Origin: an uncultured Opitutales bacterium
GTDB taxonomy: Bacteria > Verrucomicrobiota > Verrucomicrobiia > Opitutales > Intestinicryptomonadaceae
NCBI GenBank assembly: GCA_900548185.1
Contig: URJJ01000002.1
Location: 1-64,000 of the forward strand
DNA: 64,000 bases
Reading direction: 5' to 3'
Numbering within the stretch: the stretch's first letter is position 1; each line of letters begins with the position of its first letter. The notes beneath the pieces are model-generated. The model was given only the letters and a program-made list of their open reading frames with translations. It did no database searches and was not told the origin of the DNA. A program made the position numbers and the translations under genes. Shown piece by piece: positions 25,302-34,182 of this stretch.

Positions 25302-25898
25302 ATGAACATGAAAAAAATCTACGAAAGCTTTTTGCGCGCTGCAGCGTCCTCGCGCAGAATCGGCCTTGCGCTCATGCGCGTGGCAATCTTTGTGATATTC
25401 GCCTGGATAGGGGCGCTTAAATTCTGGCAGTACGAGGCAAACGGAATCGTGCCGTTTGTGGCAAACAGCCCATTCATGAGCTTCTTCTACGCAAAGGAGG
25501 CTCCCGAATACGCGTCCTACAAAATTCCGGAGGGGGCGGCCGACGAGAAAAAGACCGAATGGCACAGGGAAAACCGAACCTACGAATTTTCCCGCGGATT
25601 GGGTATTCTGATAATCTCCATTGGCACGCTCGTCCTGCTCGGGGGATTCTTCCCCAGGGTGGCGCTCCTGGGCGATTCGCTCGTGATTGCAATGACCCTC
25701 GGGACGCTTTCATTCCTCGCCACCACCCCGGAAGTCTGGGTCCCGGCCCTCGGCTCGCCCGAGCACGGATTCCCGCTCCTGTCCGGAGCCGGCAGGCTCG
25801 TGATAAAGGACATTGCGATTCTCGCGGGCGCCGTGATTCTCCTGGGAGACACCGCTTCCAGAATCCTCTCGCAAAAGGCCGGCCGGGCTAACTCTTAA
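25302..25898 (+). CDS. YkgB/RclC-like membrane protein (DUF417)
   Basis: A 198-residue inner-membrane protein with four helices: RVAIFVIFAWIGALKFWQYEANGI, GLGILIISIGTLVLLGGFF, LGDSLVIAMTLGTLSFLATTPEVW and LVIKDIAILAGAVILLGD. The W-IG-LKF-YEA--IVPFVANSP block and the TTPEVW...G-GRLV-KD motif are characteristic of DUF417. In E. coli the relative RclC belongs to a reactive-chlorine response operon; here no rcl partners are present. The start at 25302 (MNMKKIYESF) is taken; a start two codons later is equally possible. Confidence 0.86.
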   Translation: MNMKKIYESFLRAAASSRRIGLALMRVAIFVIFAWIGALKFWQYEANGIVPFVANSPFMSFFYAKEAPEYASYKIPEGAADEKKTEWHRENRTYEFSRGLGILIISIGTLVLLGGFFPRVALLGDSLVIAMTLGTLSFLATTPEVWVPALGSPEHGFPLLSGAGRLVIKDIAILAGAVILLGDTASRILSQKAGRANS

Positions 25899-25929
25899 AG
25901 CGGGGCTTCAACCGTTTGAAGCATCCCCC
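25897..25929. other. GC-rich hairpin after the YkgB-like gene
   Basis: GCGGGG-CTTCAA and TTGAAG...CCCCGC can pair around a short loop right at the stop codon. There is no T tract, so terminator function is uncertain. Confidence 0.4.
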
Positions 25930-26008
25930 CGCTTGTCGGGGCGAAATCGGACGGGGCGCCGCCCGTTCGCATTCTCCGGCGCGCCCCGGCCCCGCCGCCG
26001 GGCGGCTT

Positions 26009-26725
26009 TCACTCGTCGTCTTTTATGACATCCCTTGCGCTCCTTCCGCCTATCACAAGGTCTGTTGCGGCGTAATTTCCGTTTTTAAGCCTTATGCAAA
26101 GCCACGAATCTTTGCGGTTTGGGGTTGATGCGGAGGTTTCCTTTAAAAGCGCCTTTTCGACCTTTTTTACATCATGCTCGTTCATGAAATATTTTTTCAT
26201 TCCGTATTTAAACCTCAGCATGATGATGGGTTCGGGTCTTGGAATGTCGTACTTTTCCGTTTCCTTATTCCATTTGTGGGACGAATAATAGCCGGCTTCC
26301 ATGAGGATTGCGCCGCGCATGTCTGAGGGCTTTTTCATGGAGTATTCCCTTATTTTGGCAAAGCCTTCGCCGTCCGGCTCTAGAACCGCCCATACCGGGG
26401 TATTATAGAGCGGCATATTGCTGTTTTCTTGCATACTCCTGTGCTTTTCGGAGGAGTTGGCGGAGTCTTTCGCCCGCTGGGCAAGCCGCTTTTCAAGCTC
26501 GGGAATCTTTTCGAGATAGGGCGTTTCAAGGTCCTCGATGTTTACAAATACATACCGGCCACGGAACGAATCGTAAGGGTCTCTTGCACTGCATTTCAAC
26601 CTGAACTCGTCTCCGGTTCTGACAGTGTCTTCGCATTCCAATATGGAGCGGACGCCCGATAAAATCTGGAATGAAAGAAGCGCCGCAAAAGCCGCCAGGG
26701 CCGTTTTTTCCCATGCCTTATTCAT
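26009..26725 (-). CDS. GDYXXLXY-like domain protein
   Basis: A 238-residue protein with an N-terminal membrane helix (TALAAFAALLSFQILSGV) and a periplasmic part beginning RLKCSARDPYDSFRGRYVFVNIE. That block is the local form of the D-P-x-D-x-x-R-G-x-Y motif of the GDYXXLXY family, which normally pairs with DUF2157 membrane proteins. Here it overlaps the DUF2157 gene by 8 bp and is translated after it, as expected. A second half (WLCIRLKNGNYAATDLVIGG) resembles a repeat of the fold. Role unknown, probably a membrane pair. Confidence 0.75.
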   Translation of the reverse strand: MNKAWEKTALAAFAALLSFQILSGVRSILECEDTVRTGDEFRLKCSARDPYDSFRGRYVFVNIEDLETPYLEKIPELEKRLAQRAKDSANSSEKHRSMQENSNMPLYNTPVWAVLEPDGEGFAKIREYSMKKPSDMRGAILMEAGYYSSHKWNKETEKYDIPRPEPIIMLRFKYGMKKYFMNEHDVKKVEKALLKETSASTPNRKDSWLCIRLKNGNYAATDLVIGGRSARDVIKDDE

Positions 26726-28019
26726 AGCGGGCCGCCTTTTTTGAAAGTATGATGTTGGAGGCTATCAGAAGCGCGCCCGCCCCCGCGAAAACGAGGGAGC
26801 GCAGCATTATTCCGAGGTCCGGGTCGAAGAACTTTACGGCCGCCTGGACCGCCAACAGTATGAGGCCGACATTCATGCGGACGCGGTCTGCGCGGCTGAA
26901 ACCGCCCAGAAACAGAATCAGCGCGACTGCGAACATCAGCGCGTTTGCGGCAATCACCGCAATTCCGCCCAGGGAGGGCGCGAACGCGCCGACCGGCAGG
27001 ATGAGGCATGCGGCCAGGACTGCGGCGTCCTTTGCGCGCAGTTTCAGGGCCGTGGCGGCGCACGCGGCGGTTCCTGCCGCCGCAATGGCAAGCAGCGCCA
27101 GGCAGTTCCAGGCTCGGAGGAGGCTGGCGCCTTCCAGTCCGGAGAATTGGTCGGGCACGGACCTGTAAGACGCCGGGGTGCCGAAGCACATGGCAGACAG
27201 CGCAAATCCGAAGATTCCCGCCCAGAACATCGGGTTTCTCGCAAGCGGCAGGCCGCGGGCTGTCATGACAACCGACATGGAAAGTAAAAATGTTCCCGCC
27301 GCGCAGTAGAGCAGGTCAAAATCTATGCGCACAGGCCCGATTGCGAAGTTGGAGCATGCGGCGATGCCGACAAGCACGGGCGGGGCCAATGCGAAAAACA
27401 CATAGGAGCAGGCCGTATTCAGCGCGCCGGGCTTCCCGTATTTCAAAAGGGCGTATCCGAACATTGCAATGAGGGCAAGTTCGCACGTAAAGAGCGCCTT
27501 TATCTCCGAAGCCCATATGGAAAACGAACACATGATGGCCACGGCGCACATGGCAAGCCGCGAGCCGAATACAAATGGGATGGCCGCAGTGAGCGCCGCC
27601 ACGGCCGCAGCATAGTCGGCAATATCGCCGTCTATATGGTATATCTGCGAAATTGCGGCCGTCATCGCGGCGGCTCCGGCGAAATTGAGGAGGGCGGCCC
27701 CCTCGGCCCACGGGCTGCCGCGCCCGCATTTTGAAAGGGCGGCAAATCCCAAAACTGCGGATATGCCAAGGGGCGCAAACCCCAGCGCGATTCTGGCTGT
27801 GAAAGAGAGGCCGTCCCAGTTGTGCGCCACATAAAGAATCACTCCGAGGGCGATGAGTGCGGTTCCGGCCAGATAGAGCGCGGTTTGGAACGGCCTTCCC
27901 GCGCCTGAAATGCCGGTTTTAAGATATGCCGAAAGCCTCGCCGAACTTTCGGAATCCAACAGGCCGGCCCTCTCGTATTCGGGCAGGCGTTTCAAAAGCT
28001 CGCTTTCAAAATTTGCCAT
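26718..28019 (-). CDS. DUF2157 multi-pass membrane protein
   Basis: A 433-residue protein. The N-terminus (ESELLKRLPEYERAGLLDSESSARLSAYLK) is the soluble DUF2157 head, followed by about 12 hydrophobic helices starting ALYLAGTALIALGVILYVAHNWDGL, the hallmark 'G-x-x-x-L-x-x-AHNW' segment. The start at 28019 (MANFESEL) begins the conserved head; the frame extends 15 codons further upstream without homology. It is the first gene of a two-gene unit with the GDYXXLXY protein. Function unknown. Confidence 0.82.
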   Translation of the reverse strand: MANFESELLKRLPEYERAGLLDSESSARLSAYLKTGISGAGRPFQTALYLAGTALIALGVILYVAHNWDGLSFTARIALGFAPLGISAVLGFAALSKCGRGSPWAEGAALLNFAGAAAMTAAISQIYHIDGDIADYAAAVAALTAAIPFVFGSRLAMCAVAIMCSFSIWASEIKALFTCELALIAMFGYALLKYGKPGALNTACSYVFFALAPPVLVGIAACSNFAIGPVRIDFDLLYCAAGTFLLSMSVVMTARGLPLARNPMFWAGIFGFALSAMCFGTPASYRSVPDQFSGLEGASLLRAWNCLALLAIAAAGTAACAATALKLRAKDAAVLAACLILPVGAFAPSLGGIAVIAANALMFAVALILFLGGFSRADRVRMNVGLILLAVQAAVKFFDPDLGIMLRSLVFAGAGALLIASNIILSKKAARYE

Positions 28020-28674
28020 AACCGTCTTTTTTTGCATTTGAAAGCAAATGCAGCCCGGATGCAATAGGAATTTTTAGCGGATTTTTTGATAGTAGGACGC
28101 CGCCGAAAGCGCATGGGTCTGGGGTTTGCCCGGCCAGTCTGCATGGTGGCGGGGCCATTAATGGCATCCCCATGCACCTTGCGAATGCGGAATCTGCCGT
28201 GGATTTTGCAGGGAGGAGGCGCGGCGGGGCGGCAATTCGCGGGCATTGCCCGGGCGGCGCGCCGTCTGGGGATGGGCGGGCATTTTCTCCATACTGTGTC
28301 TGCGGCCGGGGCGTCTTGCGGCTTGTGGGCACGGGTTGCGCCGCTTGCGAGGAAGGATTGGGTCTAGCGCAGACGAGGGAGAAAGTGGGTTTGGGGGATG
28401 AAATTTTGCGCGGAGAGGAGCGTACCCAACCCGCCGCGAAGCGCCGCCTGATTTTTCGTTTTTCTTGGGGGATTGCAGCCTTTGCCAGTCTCTTCGATTT
28501 TTCATTCTGGCCTTGTTTGCGGCAAAATGGGATGCCCTCCCGAAACATGGCCGCGCGAATTTTTCGCGGTTGCCGCGAAGGGGCGGAGCCTATTCTCCGC
28601 TCGGCGTTTCCCGCGCCGCTTGCGCGGGGTGCGTCAAATCCCCGGATGCGCTGCGTGCAGCGGCGTTTCTGCGC
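28020..28674. other. Gene-poor intergenic region
   Basis: About 650 bases between the DUF2157 gene and the rplS terminator. It is GC-rich with many overlapping short frames but no family match. RNase P and SRP RNA motifs were looked for by eye and not seen. Confidence 0.45.
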
Positions 28675-28709
28675 AAAAAAACCGGGCGGAGGAATGTCCC
28701 TCCGCCCGG
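28675..28709 (-). terminator. Intrinsic terminator after rplS
   Basis: An 11-bp stem CCGGGCGGAGG/CCTCCGCCCGG with a 6-nt loop; on the minus strand it is followed by seven U. Confidence 0.95.
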
Positions 28710-28742
28710 AAAAAGAGAAGAATCAAAATCTGTGCGCAAAGC

Positions 28743-29102
28743 CTACTGGGCGAGGCGCTTTTCCTTGACCTTCGAGGCTTCCTTGCCAATCCTGTCGCGC
28801 AGGTAGTAGAGGCGCGCCTTCATCGTGACGGACTCGCGCTCGACCTCAATCTTCTCGATGTTGGGCGAGTTGAGGGGGAATACGCGCTCCACGCCTTCGC
28901 CGTAGGATATGCGGCGGACCGTGAAGGTTTCGTGTATGCCGCTGCCTTTGCGGGCGATTACGATGCCTGCGAAAATCTGGATGCGTTCCTTGTCGCCTTC
29001 GCGGACCTTGGTGTGTACGCGCACGCCGTCGCCAACCTTGAAGCTTGTGACGTTTTCCTTGATCTGCGCCTTGGTTATGTCGTTGAGCAATTCCTGATTC
29101 AT
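28743..29102 (-). CDS. rplS: 50S ribosomal protein L19
   Basis: L19 sits at the 30S-50S interface. The 119 residues match the family: FKVGDGVRVHTKVREGDKERIQIF, GIVIARKGSGIHETFTVRRISYGEGVERVFPLNSP in outline, IEKIEVERES and KARLYYLRDRIGKEA. The ATG overlaps the trmD stop (ATGA, 29099..29102) with an AAGGA ribosome site inside trmD. Confidence 0.98.
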   Translation of the reverse strand: MNQELLNDITKAQIKENVTSFKVGDGVRVHTKVREGDKERIQIFAGIVIARKGSGIHETFTVRRISYGEGVERVFPLNSPNIEKIEVERESVTMKARLYYLRDRIGKEASKVKEKRLAQ

Positions 29103-29791
29103 ATTGTATCCTTTTGCTTTAAAATGTCCGGTCGTCTTTTTTTGGTCTTTTCGAGCTGTCTTTCGCGCCTCCAGGCCTCGATTTCCGCATGGTTTCCCGA
29201 GAGCAGGACTTCGGGAACCTTCATGCCCCTGAAGTCCGCAGGACGGGTATATTGTGGAAAGGAAAGGAGATTGGAGTTAAAAGAATCGTACGTCAAGGAA
29301 TTTTCTTCTCCCAAAACTCCCGGAACATGCCTTGCCACGGTGTCGACCAGAACCGCCGCGGGCAGTGTGCCGTTTGTCAGGACGTAATCGCCTATGGAAA
29401 TTTCCCTGTCGATAAGCTTTTCGCGAATGCGCTCGTCTATGCCCTCGTAATGGCCGCTCAGGATTACCAGGTGGCCCGCCGAGGCAAGCTCCGATGCGAT
29501 TCCGGGCGTGAGCCTTTCACCGTCGGGGCACATGTAAATTCTCACGCACGATTCGCTTTGCAGCTCCTCTATTGCGGAAAATATTGGCTCGGGCTTCATA
29601 AGCATCCCGGGGCCCCCCCCGAAAGGGCGGTCGTCGGTTATCTTGTGCCTGCCTTCGGCCCAGTCGCGAATATTGTGCACGCGCAAATCCAAAATTCCGG
29701 CCTTCTGCGCCCTGCCCAGCATGCTCTCGTTCAAAAAACCGTCGAGCATCGCGGGGAAGAGGGTTAGGAAGTCCACTTTCAGATGAGCCAT
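29099..29791 (-). CDS. trmD: tRNA (guanine-N1)-methyltransferase
   Basis: TrmD methylates G37 of tRNAs with G36, preventing frameshifting. The 230-residue SPOUT protein has the N-terminal VDFLTLFP, the RPFGGGPGMLMKPEPIF loop, and the trefoil-knot SAM site LVILSGHYEGIDERI with IGDYVLTNGTLPAAVLVD. The last block reads TNGT where many relatives have TGGE. The start lies only 16 bp past a U-tract terminator that follows rpsP, and it has no clear ribosome site. The usual rimM gene is missing between rpsP and trmD. Confidence 0.96.
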   Translation of the reverse strand: MAHLKVDFLTLFPAMLDGFLNESMLGRAQKAGILDLRVHNIRDWAEGRHKITDDRPFGGGPGMLMKPEPIFSAIEELQSESCVRIYMCPDGERLTPGIASELASAGHLVILSGHYEGIDERIREKLIDREISIGDYVLTNGTLPAAVLVDTVARHVPGVLGEENSLTYDSFNSNLLSFPQYTRPADFRGMKVPEVLLSGNHAEIEAWRRERQLEKTKKRRPDILKQKDTI

Positions 29792-29806
29792 GCCTGTATT
29801 GAATAA

Positions 29807-29829
29807 AAAACCGCCGTTGGAGGCGGTCT
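29807..29829 (-). terminator. Terminator/attenuator between rpsP and trmD
   Basis: On the minus strand a 6-bp stem ACCGCC/GGCGGT with a 6-nt loop is followed by a U6 run, between rpsP and trmD. It likely reduces expression of trmD-rplS relative to rpsP. Confidence 0.8.
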
Positions 29830-29855
29830 GGGTGGGACTGCGCCGCCAAACGCCT

Positions 29856-30116
29856 TTAGGCGCCGGCGACTTCCTTCTTCGCGCGCTTCACGAGCGCCTT
29901 GGCCGTGTCGCTCATCTGCGCGCCCACGCCCGTCCAGTAGTCGACGCGCTCAAGGTTGAGCTTGCATTCGACTTCCTGGCCGCAGGCCTTCGGATTGTAG
30001 AAGCCGAGGTTTTCCACAAACTTGCCGTCGCGCCTTGAAGACTGTTCCGTCACAACCATCCGGTAGGTGGGGGCGTGCTTGGAGCCGTGCCTTTGTAATC
30101 TGATTCTGAGTGCCAT
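29856..30116 (-). CDS. rpsP: 30S ribosomal protein S16
   Basis: The 86-residue S16 binds 16S rRNA during 30S assembly. Family landmarks: MALRIRLQRHGSKHAPTYRMVV, SSRRDGKFVENLGFYNP and ERVDYWTGVGAQMSDTAKALVKR in outline. The start at 30116 is fixed by the universal N-terminus; the longer frame to 30422 is not conserved. It leads the rpsP-trmD-rplS cluster. Confidence 0.97.
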   Translation of the reverse strand: MALRIRLQRHGSKHAPTYRMVVTEQSSRRDGKFVENLGFYNPKACGQEVECKLNLERVDYWTGVGAQMSDTAKALVKRAKKEVAGA

Positions 30117-30680
30117 TTTGCTTTTCTGATTCCTTAAATTTTTAAAACGTAAAATGAAACGGCCTTGAAAATGATTTGTCAACCACTTTTTTTCCGCGCC
30201 GCCCGGCGCGCGCCGGGAAGCCCCGCGCGGCGCGGTATGCTGGCGCGGGGGCGCGAGATAGGCCCGGTGGGCGCGGCCGCCGTTCGGCGGGGATGTTTTG
30301 CGCGCGGTGATTTTATTCAAAAACTTTGACAGGCCGCCGAAAGCCGCCAAATCCCGATGAAAGCAGGGGGGGGCTGCGGACGGTTGTGGGCTTTTCAAAT
30401 TTCTTTGAGGAAAAATCGCCATCCGGGCCGGCAGCCTGCCGGAAAATCGGATGTTTGAGGAGGAACCGTCCGCCGTTTTTTTTAATCTCCCCTCCTGGGT
30501 AAAATTCCACGCCCGCAGCCGCGCGCAGGAGTCTACATCGCCCCCCCCGTTCGGGCAGCAGGCGCAATTCCGCAGAGCCTCTCGGGGAGGGACGCCATTG
30601 TTTGCGGCCTGCGGGGGGGCGCCTGTCAGGCAGTTCCGCCCGGGAGATGAAGCTCTTGCGTGCCGTGCGGGAGGTGGCGC
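30117..30680. other. Leader/intergenic region upstream of rpsP
   Basis: About 560 bases between rpsP and the fabD terminator. The part nearest rpsP (30120..30180) is AT-rich and probably holds its promoter. The centre is very GC-rich and could fold strongly. No gene was recognised. Confidence 0.45.
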
Positions 30681-30714
30681 AAAAAAACCCTCCTTAACAT
30701 GCGTGTTCGGAGGG
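30681..30714 (-). terminator. Intrinsic terminator after fabD
   Basis: CCCTCC (30688..30693) pairs with GGAGGG (30709..30714), extended by an inner AACA/TGTT pairing; on the minus strand a U7 run follows. Confidence 0.88.
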
Positions 30715-30774
30715 CTTTTGGTTTTTCTTTGCGCGTGTTTTCTTTACGCGTGCATGCGGCTGCGCGGGGGGCGT

Positions 30775-31677
30775 TTAGAAGTCGCGGATTTCGGCAATGG
30801 CCTTCGCGTTCAGAGCCGGGTCTATGCGCTTTGCAAGCCCCGCAAGAACCGCGCCCGGGCCGCATTCGTAGTACTGGTCTATCCCGAGCTTTGAGCAGTT
30901 TCTGACGCACAGCTCCCACTTGACGGGGGAGACCACCTGCTTTACGAGGGCCTTCTTTATTTCGGCGGGGTCGGAAATCCTTTCGCCTGTCACGTTTGTG
31001 AATACCGCGAGCTTCGGGGCCTTGAACTCGAAGCCTTCGAGGAATTTCTCAAACTTGGCGCGCGCCGGCTCCATGAGGCGGCTGTGGTAGGCGCCGGCGA
31101 CCTTCAGGGGGACGACGAGCTTGAACGCCTTGCGCTCCTTTGCGGCGGCTGTGGCGGCCTCGACCTTTTCGGCCTCGCCGGATATAACGACCTGGCCGGG
31201 GCAGTTGAGGTTTGCCATGTCGATGTCGAACTCCTCGCAGTACGGGGCAACCTGTTCGACGGTTCCCCCGATGAAGCAGGCCATCGCGCCCTTGGAGGCG
31301 TCGCATGCCTCCTGCATGAGCCTTCCGCGTTCGGCCACTATTTTGAGGCCGTCTTCAAAAGAGTAGGTCTCAGCCGCCGCGTGCGCGGTCAGCTCGCCGA
31401 GCGACAGGCCAAGGGCCGCCTTGAGTTCGCCGAGCAGCCCGCGCTTCCTCAGGACCGCCATCACGGACATCCCGTGCAGGAAGAGGGCCGGCTGGCATAC
31501 GCTCGTCTTTGTGAGCTCCTCCATGGGGCCTTCGAAGCAGAGCTTTGAAAGGGGCATGCCCAGTGCCGCGTCGGCCCGGCCGAAAAGCTCCCTTACTTCC
31601 GGTTCCGATTCGTACAGGCTCTTTGCCATTCCCACGCTTTGGGCCCCCTGGCCCGAAAACCATAGTGCGCTTGTCAT
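30775..31677 (-). CDS. fabD: Malonyl-CoA:ACP transacylase
   Basis: FabD loads malonyl groups onto acyl carrier protein for fatty-acid synthesis. The 300 residues show WFSGQGAQSVGM at the N-terminus, the nucleophile S92 in GLSLGE, the catalytic H197 in AYHSRLM, NCPGQVVISG, and ECGPGAVLAGL near the end. It lies 60 bp downstream of the pqiC-like gene on the same strand and may be the last gene of the mla transcript, ending at a strong terminator. Confidence 0.96.
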   Translation of the reverse strand: MTSALWFSGQGAQSVGMAKSLYESEPEVRELFGRADAALGMPLSKLCFEGPMEELTKTSVCQPALFLHGMSVMAVLRKRGLLGELKAALGLSLGELTAHAAAETYSFEDGLKIVAERGRLMQEACDASKGAMACFIGGTVEQVAPYCEEFDIDMANLNCPGQVVISGEAEKVEAATAAAKERKAFKLVVPLKVAGAYHSRLMEPARAKFEKFLEGFEFKAPKLAVFTNVTGERISDPAEIKKALVKQVVSPVKWELCVRNCSKLGIDQYYECGPGAVLAGLAKRIDPALNAKAIAEIRDF

Positions 31678-31737
31678 ATGTATTCCTTTGCTTTTTGTTT
31701 TTTCTGGAGGCTTGATGCCGCGCGGGAAGCGCCACCG

Positions 31738-32403
31738 CTACTTCGCGGGGACGCTTGGCGCGCCGCCGTCTTCGGCTTCCGCCAAGCCTTTCTTAAATTC
31801 AACGAGGCCCTTTGCAATGTCAAGAGAAAGCTCGTTGAGGGCGCGCTCCACGGCCACGGCGTAGCCGATGTATCCCGCGCCCGAGGGGATTTCCCTTACA
31901 AACAGCCTTGCAGTCTGGGCCTCGGTCTTTGCGCCCGAGGGCTTGACAAGCTCCCAGCGGGCCTTGAAGTCCAGCTTTCCGCCCACCTGGCCTATGCACT
32001 CCACGATTATGACGCGCAGGGTTATGGCGTCCTTTTCGGGGGCCATGCCCGGATAGGCGTAAACGTTTTGCGAGCGCACCATCTTTGAGATGTCCGTCGC
32101 TATGACGCGCGTGAACGAGTCCACGGGGTATTCCGGCCAGCGGTTGAAGTCGGATATCATTACTTCCGGGGAGCCCGCCGCCTTTGAGACTATCTGCTGG
32201 CGCGACATGTACGCGGGAATCCTCACCTGCGAAATGTTGAGCATGACGTTTTCCGCGCCCGGCACCGTCTCCGGGGTGGAGGCCGAACTCAGTACGTAGT
32301 AGCGCGTGGGGTCCTCCTTCGGCTGGAGGAAGTCCCCCACGCAGGAGGTCAAAAAGAGTGGAGCCGCGGCGGCGGCGAGGAATGCGATTTTTCTGGAGTC
32401 CAC
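31738..32403 (-). CDS. ABC-transport auxiliary lipoprotein (PqiC/DUF330-like)
   Basis: A 221-residue outer-membrane lipoprotein with lipobox LTSC (C21). The body follows the PqiC/YmbA pattern: RYYVLSSAS, LNISQVRIPAYMSRQQIV, DFNRWPEYPVDSFTRVIATDISKMV, VYAYPG, and LRVIIVECIGQVGGKLDFKARWEL in outline. Members work with MCE-domain transporters in lipid movement between membranes. It follows mlaD by 20 bp. An Ala/Glu-rich tail replaces the usual end. Confidence 0.85.
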   Translation of the reverse strand: MDSRKIAFLAAAAAPLFLTSCVGDFLQPKEDPTRYYVLSSASTPETVPGAENVMLNISQVRIPAYMSRQQIVSKAAGSPEVMISDFNRWPEYPVDSFTRVIATDISKMVRSQNVYAYPGMAPEKDAITLRVIIVECIGQVGGKLDFKARWELVKPSGAKTEAQTARLFVREIPSGAGYIGYAVAVERALNELSLDIAKGLVEFKKGLAEAEDGGAPSVPAK

Positions 32404-32423
32404 GATGTTTCCTTTTTTTTCGC

Positions 32424-33413
32424 CTATTTTTCGTTTGACGGCTTGCCGGTTATTATGGCGTTGGGGTTGCGCTCGATGAAGTCGGCCAGGGCCTTGACCG
32501 ATATGGAGGCGTCGCCGAGGTTTTTAAGGAGCATTGAAAGCTCGTAGCGGAACGGGGACTGCGGGGATATGGCCGCGTCCACGTCGTCGAGGACGGTGTT
32601 CACCTTCTCCATCGTGCCCGATGCGTTCTTGTGGAGGGAGCCGATGGCGGCGTCCGTCTTTGCCATGAAAGACTGGGCGTCGACGAGCATCTTGTTCAGG
32701 TTTTTGAGCGATTCCCGGAGGTTCGAGTCGGCGGAGAGCTTTTCGATATTTTTGAGCGAGGCTACGAGGGAGGCGTTTATGGTCTGCACGTCTAGCTCCG
32801 AAATCTTGCCGTTAGCGGACACGAGGAGCCTGTCGAGGTTTTCGCCTATCGACTTGAAGTCTATCTCCGAAATCTGGAGCATGGTGTTTTCTATCTTCTT
32901 TGCGAGGTCGGACAGGCCGGACGGGGCCACGGGGATTTCCACCATGTCCCCGCGCCGCTTGTGGAGCACGTACTTTTCCCCGGGGTTTGCGAAGAAGTCC
33001 AGCTCCACGTACAGCATGCCGGTGACAATGCTCTGGTAGTTGAGCATGGCCCGCAGGCCGTCGTCTATCTGGTTCATGAGCGAGTCGCTGCCGCCGCCGT
33101 CCTTGCGGGCTTCCTTCGTGCGGCGCTTCACCACGTCGAGGTCTATCGAAAGGTACACCGAAATGGACGACTTTCTCACGTCAGTGGGGGAGACGAATAT
33201 GGATATGTCCTTCACTTTGCCGATGGTGACTCCCTTGTATTTCACGGGCGCGCCAACGTCCAGCCCGTTTATGCTGTCCTGGAAGTAGCATACGACGGTT
33301 TCGGTCTTTGTGAAAAATTTGGCCGCGCCGAATACCATAATCGCGATGAGCGCCAGCATCGAGGCGCCGACGACGAATATGCCTATCGCAACTGGGTTTG
33401 CTTTCTTACTCAT
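32424..33413 (-). CDS. mlaD: MCE-domain lipid transport protein (MlaD family)
   Basis: A 329-residue periplasmic substrate-binding subunit of an Mla-type lipid transporter. One N-terminal membrane helix (VAIGIFVVGASMLALIAIMVFGAAKFF) is followed by a single MCE domain (VVCYFQDSINGLDVGAPVKYKGVTIGKV...). A long helical tail (about 175-300) with heptad-like repeats resembles the needle-forming helices of larger MCE proteins. It overlaps the ATPase gene by 8 bp. Confidence 0.92.
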   Translation of the reverse strand: MSKKANPVAIGIFVVGASMLALIAIMVFGAAKFFTKTETVVCYFQDSINGLDVGAPVKYKGVTIGKVKDISIFVSPTDVRKSSISVYLSIDLDVVKRRTKEARKDGGGSDSLMNQIDDGLRAMLNYQSIVTGMLYVELDFFANPGEKYVLHKRRGDMVEIPVAPSGLSDLAKKIENTMLQISEIDFKSIGENLDRLLVSANGKISELDVQTINASLVASLKNIEKLSADSNLRESLKNLNKMLVDAQSFMAKTDAAIGSLHKNASGTMEKVNTVLDDVDAAISPQSPFRYELSMLLKNLGDASISVKALADFIERNPNAIITGKPSNEK

Positions 33414-34182
33414 GTTCGTGCTTCTCCTTTAGGGGGTCTACGCCCCTGTTCAAGAACGTTCTTACATCCTCGCTGCCGTTTGCCAAAAGCTCGCGGGGGC
33501 TGCCTACGGCCGACTGCGTGCGGGTTTTTGCGTCGAGGAATATCGCCCGGTCCGCTATCGTGAAAATGCTGGCAAGCTCGTGGGTGACCACCACTATCGT
33601 GGCCCCGAGGGAGTCGCGCATCTGCAGTATGAGCTCGTCGAGCCTCCTTGAGGAGACCGGGTCCAGCCCCGCGCTAGGCTCGTCGAAAAACAGTATGTTG
33701 GGGTCGAGGGCTATCGCCCTGGCGAGGCCCGCGCGCTTGCACATGCCCCCGCTTATCTCCGAGGGGTAGAAGGCGCCAAAGCCCCTCAGCCCGACGAGGG
33801 CGAGCTTCAGGTTCACGAGTTCGTCCACGTCCTGCTGAGGCAGGTCGGTGAATTCGCGCATCGGCAGGGCGACGTTTTCAGAAAGCGTCATCGACGACCA
33901 CAGCGCCCCCCCCTGGTAGAGGACGCCGAACGAGCGCAGCATCTTCGTGCGCTCTTCCGGGGCGGCGTGCGTGAAGTCCCTGCCGTCGTAGTACACGGTT
34001 CCGGCGGCGGGCTCAAGCAGCCCTATCATGTTCCGCAAAAGCGTGCTCTTGCCGCATCCGGATCCGCCCATTATCACGAAGATTTCGCCGGCCTTCACGG
34101 AGAAGTTGAGGTCGCTCATCACGACGAAGTCGCCGTAGGCCAGCGTCAGATCCTTTACAGTTATCTTGTCTTCGCCGCTCAT
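33406..34182 (-). CDS. mlaF: ABC transporter ATPase, MlaF type
   Basis: A 258-residue ATPase that powers the MCE transporter. Walker A GGSGCGKST (about 39-47), Q-loop YQGGALW, signature SGGMCKRAGLARA, Walker B ILFFDEPSAGLDP and the H-loop VTHE are present. The signature SGGM and the 'SSMTLSENVALPM' element are typical of MlaF/Ttg2A. The gene overlaps mlaE by 4 bp and mlaD by 8 bp. Confidence 0.95.
   Translation of the reverse strand: MSGEDKITVKDLTLAYGDFVVMSDLNFSVKAGEIFVIMGGSGCGKSTLLRNMIGLLEPAAGTVYYDGRDFTHAAPEERTKMLRSFGVLYQGGALWSSMTLSENVALPMREFTDLPQQDVDELVNLKLALVGLRGFGAFYPSEISGGMCKRAGLARAIALDPNILFFDEPSAGLDPVSSRRLDELILQMRDSLGATIVVVTHELASIFTIADRAIFLDAKTRTQSAVGSPRELLANGSEDVRTFLNRGVDPLKEKHEHE

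Noticed and set aside
28020..28674. RNase P or SRP RNA in the intergenic region
   Set aside because: The conserved GAGGAAAGTCCGGGC of RNase P and the GGAAG/AGCA loop of SRP RNA are absent on both strands.
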